Positions 1-5,032 of a stretch of DNA of 5,032 bases are shown here, one piece after another. Under the pieces are notes generated by a model. That model did not search any database. It had not been told where the DNA came from and worked only from the letters and a program-made list of their open reading frames with translations. The first letter of the stretch is position 1, and the number at the start of each line of letters is the position of its first letter. The stretch spans positions 1-5,032 of the forward strand of contig CAKUHW010000108.1 of the NCBI GenBank assembly GCA_934659415.1, written 5' to 3'. Position numbers and translations under genes: made by a program. The stretch comes from an uncultured Oscillospiraceae bacterium. GTDB lineage: Bacteria; Bacillota; Clostridia; Oscillospirales; Oscillospiraceae.

Positions 1-585
1 AAGATCGATTACATCAAGGACCACCCGGATGCGGCCGCCTATTACGAGGCCATCGGAGTGGAGCTGCCCCACTTCCTCTACGACGCCCCTGACCCCTCCA
101 CGCTGGAGCCTCGCCCCGCCGCCCCGATGATCGCCCACACAGAGGAGAGCCTGGCCCGCCAGGTGGAGGCCACGCTGAACTTTTTTATCAATCCCAGCTA
201 CTGGGATCCGGAGGTCAACTGCGTGCTGGCCGACGACTTTGTCCACGAGCTGGTGGACGCTCCGAAGGATATGCCGCGGGTGTATGTGGGCACGGAATAC
301 GACTCTATCAACGCCTGGCTGGCCGCGAATATGGGGGACGGCGGCGTGTACGACTGCAAGTTCTACAACACCAACGATCCCAACGTGTACATCGCGGAGT
401 TCAACGCCTACTTTGACGTCACCTGGGGCGGAGCCGTGGAGGGCGGCCACTATTCCAACCGGGAGATCTCCTACATCGAGCTGAACGACCAGGGCCTGTG
501 CACCAGGCTGGACGAGTATTTCTGCACCACCTCCAAGTTCAACTCCATCGGCGTGTCCATCCCCAGCTTTCCGCAGCTCTACTGA
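1..585 (+). CDS. PhzA/PhzB-like (SnoaL/NTF2-fold) protein, 5' end cut off by window
   Basis: The reading frame is open from base 1, so the GTG at 58 is an internal valine and the true start lies upstream; 194 residues are visible. Residues from about 48 to 194 match the layout of the PhzA/PhzB family: a long N-terminal helix, a Gly-rich turn before a helix (GTEYDSINAW), an NDP motif at 125-127, paired beta strands ending in GGHYSNREISYIEL, then DEYF followed by an IGVSIPSF tail. This fold forms a cone-shaped pocket used by dehydratases, isomerases and cyclases such as PhzB, SnoaL and BaiE. By my unaided alignment Glu172 sits where PhzA/B has its catalytic Glu, while Asn104 replaces the active-site His, so phenazine chemistry is not implied. 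Residues 14-25 (YYEAIGVELPHF) resemble the tail at 180-190, suggesting an earlier domain copy. No signal peptide can be judged. The GPH transporter follows after 36 bases, probably in one operon. Fold is likely; substrate is unknown. Confidence 0.75.
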   Translation, partial: KIDYIKDHPDAAAYYEAIGVELPHFLYDAPDPSTLEPRPAAPMIAHTEESLARQVEATLNFFINPSYWDPEVNCVLADDFVHELVDAPKDMPRVYVGTEYDSINAWLAANMGDGGVYDCKFYNTNDPNVYIAEFNAYFDVTWGGAVEGGHYSNREISYIELNDQGLCTRLDEYFCTTSKFNSIGVSIPSFPQLY

Positions 586-590
586 TGTGG

Positions 591-596
591 TATGAT
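591..596 (+). promoter_or_regulatory. Possible extended -10 promoter element for the transporter gene
   Basis: TATGAT at 591-596 is preceded by TG at 588-589 and one base, which fits an extended -10 element. At a 17-base spacing the -35 region (568-573, TTTCCG) is poor. Transcription would begin near 603, just before the ribosome binding site. It could give the transporter its own transcript, but in so short a gap it may be chance. Confidence 0.25.
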
Positions 597-606
597 CTAA
601 AAGAAG

Positions 607-613
607 AGAGGAG
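607..613 (+). promoter_or_regulatory. Ribosome binding site of the GPH transporter
   Basis: AGAGGAG lies eight bases before the ATG at 622, within a purine-rich run from 601 to 615. It supports that ATG as the start codon. Confidence 0.75.
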
Positions 614-621
614 AACCTGAC

Positions 622-1971
622 ATGAAACTGACTTTGCGGGAGCGGCTGTGCTACGGCTGCGGCGATCTGGGCTCCCAGTTTGCCTATAATCTGGTGACCA
701 CCTACCTGCTGGTGTTCTTTACGGACATTCTGGGCATCACGCCGGTGGCGGCGGGCACCATTTTCCTGGTGGCCATGATCTTTGATGCCGTCAACGACCC
801 CATCATGGGCACCATTGCCGACCACACGGTGACAAAACACGGCAGCTACCGGCCCTTTATGCTGGCTGCGGCCATCCCTTACGGCATTTTCCTGGCGCTG
901 TGCTTTGTGGCCCCCAACTTCTCCTACGCGGGCAAGATGGTGTGGGCCTATGTGATCTACCTGCTGTACACCGTATTCGGCACGGTGTTCCAGATGCCCT
1001 ACGGCTCTCTGTCCAACGTGATGACCACCGACCGGAAGGAGCGGGTGCTGCTGGGCACCTTCCGGGACTGGGGCGCCAACCTGGCGGGCTTCCTGCTGAA
1101 CATGTTCGCCGTCACCATCATCACCAAATGCAGCGCCGACGGCGCCAGCATGGACGCCAAGGGCTACCTGGCCCTGGGCATCATCATGGGCGTGTGCACC
1201 ATCGTGTTCACTCTGATCGCCGGCCTGGGCACGAAGGAGCGGGTCAAGGTCCCCAAGAATACCGCAAACTTTTCCAAGTCCTTTAAGTCCCTGGGCAAGA
1301 ACAAGCCCGCGCTGTGCATCCTGTTCATGGTGTTCTTCATCAATCTGTTCGTGGCCTTCCGCAGCAGCTTTACGCCCTACTACGCCCTGTACTACCTGAA
1401 CAACGAGGGGATGATCCCCTGGATCCTCACTACCATGTACACCCTGCCTCTGCTGGGCCTGCTGTTCGTGCCCAAGCTGACCGCCGTGCTGGGCAGCCGC
1501 AGGATGTTTATGATCAGCGGCGCGTGCGCCATTCTCAGCGGTGTGTTCTCTCTGATCGCCAGGCAGAGTTTTGCTCTCAACGTGGTCTCCGCGGTGTTCG
1601 GCGGCCTGACCCTCAGCGGTGTGTTCGCCAACATCTGGGGCTCTATGCCCGGCGCAGCCGACTTCGGGGAGTGGAAGACCGGTGTGCGGGCCCCCGGCCT
1701 TATCTACGGTCTGGCAACCTTTGCCATCAAGCTGGCGGTGGCCTTCGCCACCTACGGCATCGGCTGGATCCTGGCCGGTGCGGGCTATGACCAGACCCTG
1801 GCGGTCCAGTCTGCCTCCACGGTGAACGCCATCTACCTCTTCAACGGCATCATGCCCATCATTTTCGGCATCATCGGCATCGTGGCCATCATCCCCTATG
1901 ACCTGACGGACGACAAGCTGGAGGTCATCCGCCGGGAGCTGGAGGAGCGGCGCGGCGTGATCGAGGAGTGA
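622..1971 (+). CDS. GPH-family (MelB-like) MFS sugar:cation symporter
   Basis: This 449-residue protein has the usual length and about 12 hydrophobic segments of glycoside-pentoside-hexuronide:cation symporters in the inner membrane. The segments lie roughly at 21-40, 42-62, 79-97, 105-125, 148-170, 182-203, 230-250, 264-285, 293-312, 318-340, 358-384 and 403-425. The family signature in helix II is clear (FDAVNDPIMGTIAD), with Asp55 and Asp59 at the same numbers as the cation-site aspartates of MelB. Also typical are the R148 region (FRDWGANLAGF), DFGEWKTG at 347-354 with Lys370 further on, and the C-terminal YDLTDDKLEVIRRELEER. Gln19, Gln124 and Gly128 occupy positions that in MelB hold sugar-contacting Asp19, Asp124 and Trp128, so the substrate probably is not melibiose. 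The ATG at 622 has a good ribosome binding site. The family assignment is firm. Coupling to Na+ or H+ import of a glycoside, uronide or similar compound is inferred from the family. Confidence 0.9.
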   Translation: MKLTLRERLCYGCGDLGSQFAYNLVTTYLLVFFTDILGITPVAAGTIFLVAMIFDAVNDPIMGTIADHTVTKHGSYRPFMLAAAIPYGIFLALCFVAPNFSYAGKMVWAYVIYLLYTVFGTVFQMPYGSLSNVMTTDRKERVLLGTFRDWGANLAGFLLNMFAVTIITKCSADGASMDAKGYLALGIIMGVCTIVFTLIAGLGTKERVKVPKNTANFSKSFKSLGKNKPALCILFMVFFINLFVAFRSSFTPYYALYYLNNEGMIPWILTTMYTLPLLGLLFVPKLTAVLGSRRMFMISGACAILSGVFSLIARQSFALNVVSAVFGGLTLSGVFANIWGSMPGAADFGEWKTGVRAPGLIYGLATFAIKLAVAFATYGIGWILAGAGYDQTLAVQSASTVNAIYLFNGIMPIIFGIIGIVAIIPYDLTDDKLEVIRRELEERRGVIEE

Positions 1972-1978
1972 GCCCAGG

Positions 1979-2007
1979 CCGCCAAAAAAGTCCTCATTTT
2001 TTGACGG
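1979..2007. repeat. A/T-rich inverted repeat beside the terminator
   Basis: CCGCCAAAAAA at 1979-1989 pairs with TTTTTTGACGG at 1997-2007 across a seven-base loop, with one C-A mismatch. On the - strand the T6 run (1989-1984) lies about 20 bases beyond the GC-rich hairpin, so it may help to end fakA transcripts. On the + strand it directly follows the transporter stop codon. Confidence 0.45.
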
Positions 2008-2010
2008 AAC

Positions 2011-2044
2011 AAGGCCCGCCGCGGGGAAACCCGCGGCGGGCCTT
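2011..2044. terminator. Bidirectional intrinsic terminator between convergent genes
   Basis: AAGGCCCGCCGCGGG at 2011-2025 and CCCGCGGCGGGCCTT at 2030-2044 are perfect reverse complements, giving a 15-bp stem with a GAAA loop on the + strand (TTTC on the - strand). It sits in the 92-base gap between the stop codons of the transporter (+) and fakA (-). On the + strand the stem is followed by ATGA and five Ts at 2049-2053. On the - strand only the final TT of the stem follows at once, and a T6 run comes further on. The U tracts are weak, but the stem is very stable and well placed. Confidence 0.8.
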
Positions 2045-2063
2045 ATGATTTTTCTGCAAAGCT

Positions 2064-3734
2064 TTACTCCGCGGAGATCAGGTAGTAGTACACCGGCTGG
2101 CCGCCGCGCTGCAGCACGACCTCGGCGTTGGGGCAGAGCCGCTGGAACAGGGCCTCAGCCGCCTGGGCGTCCACGTCGGACACGTCCTCCCCGTAGAAGA
2201 TGTTGATGAACTCCGCCTCCTGCTGGAGCGTGGCCCGGGCCAGGTTTTCCAGAAGGACATCCAGCCGCTGCTCGGTGCCGAACAGATGGCCATCGGTGAG
2301 TGCCATATAGTCTCCCTGCCTGATGGTAAAGCCGTCGAAATCGGAGTCCCGGGCGGCATAGGTCACCTCGGAGGTGTGTACGGCGGCCATGGCCTGGGTC
2401 ATGGCCTCGGTGTTGGTCTGTGTGTCGGCGTCGGGATCCATGACCATCATGGCGGAGATTCCCTGGGGAACGGTGCGGGAGGGGAGGACCACGATATTGC
2501 GCCCCTCCAGCAGGCCGACGCACTGCTGGGCGGCCATGATGATATTCTTGTTGTTGGGCAGGACGAACACGGTCTCTGCCGGGGTGCGGGCGATCTCCCG
2601 CAGGATATCCTCCGTGGAGGGATTCATGGTCTGTCCCCCGGAGATGACGCCGTCCACGCCGAGGTCGCGGAAGATAGAGGCCAGCCCGTCGCCGGCGCAT
2701 ACGGCCACTACGCCATAGGGCTTTTCCGCGGGGACGACGGCGCCGCTGTCATCGTGGCCGTGGTCGTCCTCAAGGTCGTCGGTGCTCTGCACATGGCGGC
2801 CCGCGGCCAGATCGGCGGCCTGGGTGCGCATATTTTCGATCTTGGCCAGCTCCAGGGTGCCGTAATTCTGGGCCTCGATGAGGGCGTTGCCGGGGATGTT
2901 GGTGTGCACATGGACCTTGAACATGTCGTCATCTTCCCCGATGACCAGGCTGTCGCCGATGCTGTTCAGGTAGACGCGCAGGGGATCCAGAGACTTGTTG
3001 ACCGTCTTGCGGACGATGAACACCGTATCGAAGGCGAAGGTGATCTCTTCCTGGCTGAGGGCGGCAAAGTCCGCCTTGTCCTGAAGGGAAGCTCCGCCGC
3101 CGGCGACCTCCGGCGCGGCGATGCCGCGAAGCTCGTCCAGCATGCCCTGCAGGATGATCAGATAGCCCTTGCCGCCGGCGTCGACGACGCCGGCCTTTTT
3201 CAGCACCGGGTTCTGATTGACCGTATCGGCCAGGGCGATCTGGCCGGCGGCGATGGCCGCCTCCAGCATGTATTCCACGCTGTTCTGCTCCCCGGCGGCC
3301 TCGGCGGCCCGGGCGGCGGCCAGGCGGGAGACGGTGAGGATCGTACCCTCCGTGGGGTTCATCACCGCCTTATAGGCGGCGGAAACTCCCTCGTTCATGG
3401 CGGCGGCCAGGGCGGCGCCGTCCGCGGAGGACAGCTCCTTCAGCCCCTTGGACAGGCCGCGGAACAGCAGGGAGAGAATCACGCCGGAATTGCCGCGCGC
3501 CCCCCGGAGCAGGGCGGAGGCCGCGGAGGAGGCGGCCTGGCCGACGGCGGGGACGGGGCCCTTTCCGGCCTCGGCGGCGGCGGTGCCGATGGTCAGGGAC
3601 ATATTGGTGCCTGTATCGCCGTCGGGGACGGGAAAAACATTGAGCTCGTTGATGCTCTGCTTCTGGCTTTCGATGCTGGCGGAGGCATGAATGATCATGC
3701 GCTGGAAGAGTGTGCCGTCAATCGTATCGATCAT
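2064..3734 (-). CDS. fakA: FakA/YloV-like fatty acid kinase (DAK2/DhaL domain protein)
   Basis: The product is 556 residues, close to the usual FakA/YloV length. FakA is the cytoplasmic ATP-dependent kinase that phosphorylates fatty acids carried by FakB (DegV) proteins, giving acyl-phosphate for phospholipid synthesis. The N-terminal DhaL-like domain (about 1-205) has the metal and ATP motifs FPVPDGDTGTN, with Asp38 and Asp40, then RGARGNSGVILS, EGTILTVSR and DAGGKG. The middle domain (about 225-310) carries HVHT with His275 and His277 and IENMRTQ. An acidic, His-containing linker follows (about 317-331). The C-terminal domain has ISGGQTMNPSTEDI, VLPNNKNIIMAAQQ and a Pro-Gln-Gly segment. The start at 3734 gives the family N-terminus MIDTIDGTLFQRMI. 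An AAAGGAA site lies 11 bases upstream, which is somewhat long. A longer frame opening at 3800 would overlap the Asp23 gene. One oddity is the middle-domain FAFDTVF, where homologues usually have a YGYCTEF-like motif. It is probably cotranscribed with the Asp23 gene 34 bases upstream. Confidence 0.9.
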   Translation of the reverse strand: MIDTIDGTLFQRMIIHASASIESQKQSINELNVFPVPDGDTGTNMSLTIGTAAAEAGKGPVPAVGQAASSAASALLRGARGNSGVILSLLFRGLSKGLKELSSADGAALAAAMNEGVSAAYKAVMNPTEGTILTVSRLAAARAAEAAGEQNSVEYMLEAAIAAGQIALADTVNQNPVLKKAGVVDAGGKGYLIILQGMLDELRGIAAPEVAGGGASLQDKADFAALSQEEITFAFDTVFIVRKTVNKSLDPLRVYLNSIGDSLVIGEDDDMFKVHVHTNIPGNALIEAQNYGTLELAKIENMRTQAADLAAGRHVQSTDDLEDDHGHDDSGAVVPAEKPYGVVAVCAGDGLASIFRDLGVDGVISGGQTMNPSTEDILREIARTPAETVFVLPNNKNIIMAAQQCVGLLEGRNIVVLPSRTVPQGISAMMVMDPDADTQTNTEAMTQAMAAVHTSEVTYAARDSDFDGFTIRQGDYMALTDGHLFGTEQRLDVLLENLARATLQQEAEFINIFYGEDVSDVDAQAAEALFQRLCPNAEVVLQRGGQPVYYYLISAE

Positions 3735-3768
3735 AGCTTCGGTCGTTCCTTTCTCTGTCCGTATGAGG

Positions 3769-4119
3769 TCACCCGATGACCATATAGTCCACGCAGACAT
3801 TCACGCTGCGCACTTCCACGTTGGTCAGCCGGCTCACGTTGTACTTGACCTCGCTCTGGATAGAGCGGCTGACAGCCATGAGATTCACGCCGTTGTCCAC
3901 GATGATGTGCAGCTCGATGGAGATGGAGCCGTCCTCGTGGTAGGTGATCCTGACGCCCTTGGACATGGACTCCCAGCGCAGCAGGTGGACCAGACTGTCT
4001 GTTTTGGAGCGAAAAGCCATACCCTTGACGCCGTAGCAGTTGGTGGCGACGGCGCCGGTGATATTGGTGAAGACCTCATTCGTCATGCGGATGCGGCCGT
4101 TCTCATTCTGAATCGTCAT
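3769..4119 (-). CDS. yloU: Asp23/Gls24 family envelope stress protein (YloU-like)
   Basis: This 116-residue soluble protein has the normal size and pattern of the Asp23/Gls24 (DUF322) family: a G-R-I-x-M-T-N-E-V start, an ITGAVATNCYGVKGM segment at about 20-34, alternating beta strands (GSISIELHIIVDNGVNL), a helix containing SRSIQSEVKYNV, and the closing VEVRSVNVCVDYM. Members are small, often abundant proteins linked to cell-envelope homeostasis; some attach to membrane anchors such as AmaP. The position directly before fakA/yloV is the conserved Firmicutes arrangement. No transmembrane segment or signal peptide is present. I chose the ATG at 4119 because AAAGGAAGGGG (4133-4123) lies just upstream. 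The in-frame extension to 4383 would run through the promoter and into the divergent gene. A promoter with a good -10 box lies about 60 bases upstream. The biochemical role of this protein is not known. Confidence 0.88.
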   Translation of the reverse strand: MTIQNENGRIRMTNEVFTNITGAVATNCYGVKGMAFRSKTDSLVHLLRWESMSKGVRITYHEDGSISIELHIIVDNGVNLMAVSRSIQSEVKYNVSRLTNVEVRSVNVCVDYMVIG

Positions 4120-4177
4120 AAGCCCCTTCCTTTCTTGCGGTATGAGCGTATTCCTGTTCACAGTAACGTGTCGGACT

Positions 4178-4206
4178 ATTATACCGGATATCGGAAGAAA
4201 ATACAA
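4178..4206 (-). promoter_or_regulatory. Sigma-A-type promoter of the Asp23-fakA operon
   Basis: Read on the - strand, TTGTAT (4206-4201) is followed after exactly 17 bases by a perfect TATAAT -10 box (4183-4178). Transcription would start near 4171, leaving a leader of about 50 bases before the ATG at 4119. The -35 box matches the consensus only in TTG. Confidence 0.75.
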
Positions 4207-4254
4207 GTGTTTGTTGCAGCCCTGCCCGGAAAACTTGAGAAAAAGCCTTTCTTC

Positions 4255-4283
4255 TTGCATTTTTGCGCGGGAAAGCGTATGAT
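4255..4283 (+). promoter_or_regulatory. Probable promoter of the NCS2 permease gene
   Basis: TTGCAT (4255-4260) and TATGAT (4278-4283) are separated by 17 bases. The -10 box matches five of six consensus bases and the -35 box three of six. Transcription would start near 4290, giving a GC-rich leader of about 75 bases. The -35 boxes of this promoter and the divergent Asp23 promoter are about 50 bases apart, so a regulator bound between them could affect both. Confidence 0.5.
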
Positions 4284-4352
4284 GACCCCGAGGGACCGGC
4301 CGTACAAAAGCCGCCCCGCGCACGGACGTGGACGGAGCGGGAGCCTGAATAT

Positions 4353-4359
4353 GGGGGAG
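4353..4359 (+). promoter_or_regulatory. Ribosome binding site supporting a GTG start of the permease
   Basis: GGGGGAG lies six bases before the GTG at 4366. A competing GGGAG at 4339-4343 lies seven bases before the ATG at 4351. The GTG gives the family-typical N-terminus (M)EHFFHLKERGTTVRTE, so it is preferred, but either could be used. Confidence 0.5.
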
Positions 4360-4365
4360 TGCAGG

Positions 4366-5032
4366 GTGGAACATTTCTTTCATCTGAAAGAGCGGGGAAC
4401 AACGGTGCGCACGGAGCTGATGGCAGGCCTGACTACCTTTTTCGCCATGGCCTACATTCTGATGGTCAACGCCAATATGTTTGCCGATCCCCTGGGGGAC
4501 GGCACGCAGCTGCTGGGTGTGTCCTACGGGGCCATCTATGTGGCGACGGCTCTCTCCGCCGTGGTGGGGACCGTGCTGGTGGGGCTGCTGGCCAACCTGC
4601 CCCTGGCCCAGGCCACAGGGATGGGGCTGAACGCATTTTTTGTGTACACGGTCTGCACCGGCTTCGGCTTTACCTACGCCAACGGCCTGGTGTTCGTCCT
4701 TTTTGACGGCGCGGCGTTCATTCTCCTCACCGTGACCGGACTGCGCAGAAAGATCTTTGCGGCCATTCCGCCGGAGGTGCGCAAGGTCATTCCGGCGGGC
4801 ATCGGGCTGTTCATTGCCTTTTTGGGGCTGCAGAACGCCGGGCTGGTGGTAGTCAGCACCTCCACCTGCGTCACCCTGGGGTCGTTCAATCTGCTCCGGC
4901 CGGGCAGCTGGGCGGCTGTGATGCCTCTGGCGGTCACGGTGATCGTGTTTCTGGCGGTGGCCATCATGGCCCGGCGGCAGGTCAAGGGAGCGGTGCTCAT
5001 CGGCATTCTGGGCGGCTCGCTGCTCTACTACC
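4366..5032 (+). CDS. NCS2/AzgA-family purine (hypoxanthine/guanine-type) permease, 3' end cut off by window
   Basis: The frame stays open to the window edge, giving 222 residues of a protein that is usually about 430-480 long. It is a membrane transporter of the AzgA/PbuG branch of NCS2, which imports purine bases such as hypoxanthine, guanine or adenine with protons. Family marks are the N-terminal FFHLKERGTTVRTELMAGLTT, the first membrane segment FFAMAYILMVNA, the conserved GMGLNAFFVYTV (residues 85-96), and the AIPPEVRKVIPAGIGLFIAFLGLQNAG stretch around 133-159. Where many relatives have APGMGLN, this one has ATGMGLN. At least five hydrophobic segments are visible. GTG 4366 is preferred as start because it matches the usual family N-terminus; ATG 4351 would add five residues. 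The gene is divergent from the Asp23 operon and has its own candidate promoter. The exact purine cannot be told, since the substrate-binding residues of the C-terminal half are outside the window. Confidence 0.88.
   Translation, partial: MEHFFHLKERGTTVRTELMAGLTTFFAMAYILMVNANMFADPLGDGTQLLGVSYGAIYVATALSAVVGTVLVGLLANLPLAQATGMGLNAFFVYTVCTGFGFTYANGLVFVLFDGAAFILLTVTGLRRKIFAAIPPEVRKVIPAGIGLFIAFLGLQNAGLVVVSTSTCVTLGSFNLLRPGSWAAVMPLAVTVIVFLAVAIMARRQVKGAVLIGILGGSLLYY

Noticed and set aside
58..60. GTG at 58 as the start of the PhzA/B-like gene
   Set aside because: The frame is open back to base 1 and the upstream residues fit a family-like tail (AYYEAIGVELP). There is no ribosome binding site before it.
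900..1825. Other + and - strand open frames inside the transporter gene
   Set aside because: They lie wholly within a complete GPH transporter, have Arg/Pro/His-rich composition typical of frame-shifted reading, and lack convincing ribosome sites.
2286..3779. 497-codon open frame on the + strand opposite fakA
   Set aside because: Its protein is a low-complexity Gly/Ala/Asp/His/Val-rich string with no recognisable domain. The opposite strand encodes a full, motif-rich FakA. Long antisense frames are expected in GC-rich genes.
4262..4350. Possible ykkC-type (guanidine/PRPP) or purine riboswitch before the permease
   Set aside because: The leader has ACAAAAGCC and CCCCGAGGG, loosely like pieces of the ykkC motif. 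However, the CUAGGG-like 5' element, the GGG/CCC pairing around the AAAAG and the closing helix are missing. The purine riboswitch loop sequences are absent too. An Infernal search against RF00442 and RF00167 would settle it.
4120..4383. N-terminal extension of the Asp23 gene to an ATG at 4383
   Set aside because: It would cover the likely promoter and overlap the divergent permease start. The added residues have no family similarity, and a strong ribosome site precedes the ATG at 4119.
4263..4706. 147-codon + strand frame starting in the permease leader
   Set aside because: It overlaps the NCS2 permease in another frame and gives an Arg/Gly-rich protein without domains. The permease frame carries clear family motifs.
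4674..5006. 110-codon - strand frame opposite the permease
   Set aside because: It has Thr/Arg/Pro-rich shadow composition and is antisense to a clearly coding membrane protein.

Overview
The window looks like chromosomal DNA from a GC-rich anaerobic Firmicute, most likely an Oscillospiraceae-type gut Clostridium. Three things point that way: strong G/C preference at third codon positions, Firmicutes-style Shine-Dalgarno sites, and the Asp23/YloU plus FakA/YloV gene pair. This assignment is inferred from gene content and base composition; no marker gene is present to prove it. There are five protein genes, two of them cut by the window edges. I see no rRNA, tRNA, CRISPR array, insertion sequence or integrase.

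Left block, + strand, 1-1971. The 3' part of a gene for a PhzA/PhzB-like protein of the SnoaL/NTF2-like fold is followed after 36 bases by a complete GPH-family (MelB-like) sugar:cation symporter. The visible N-terminal residues of the first protein look like the C-terminal tail of a second copy of the same domain, so the whole protein is probably a tandem two-domain NTF2-like protein. The pair reads like the end of an accessory uptake and catabolism operon whose remaining genes lie upstream. Its substrate cannot be read from this window.

Middle, 1972-2063. The convergent gap holds a perfect 15-bp GC-rich hairpin that probably ends transcription from both sides. A second, A/T-rich inverted repeat lies next to it.

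Right-centre block, - strand, 4119-2064. An Asp23/Gls24 (YloU) protein gene is followed after 34 bases by a FakA/YloV fatty-acid kinase gene. A good sigma-A-type promoter lies just upstream of the Asp23 gene. FakA phosphorylates fatty acids carried by FakB (DegV) proteins so that they can enter phospholipid synthesis. No FakB gene is in the window.

Right edge, + strand, 4366-5032. The 5' part of an NCS2/AzgA-type purine permease gene is transcribed divergently from the Asp23 gene. It has its own plausible promoter and a short GC-rich leader. I looked for a purine riboswitch there and did not find one.

Most of the window is ordinary core-genome content. The points most worth a second look are the tandem NTF2-like protein with its transporter partner, the changed sugar-site residues in the symporter, and the altered cysteine/glutamate motif in the FakA middle domain.
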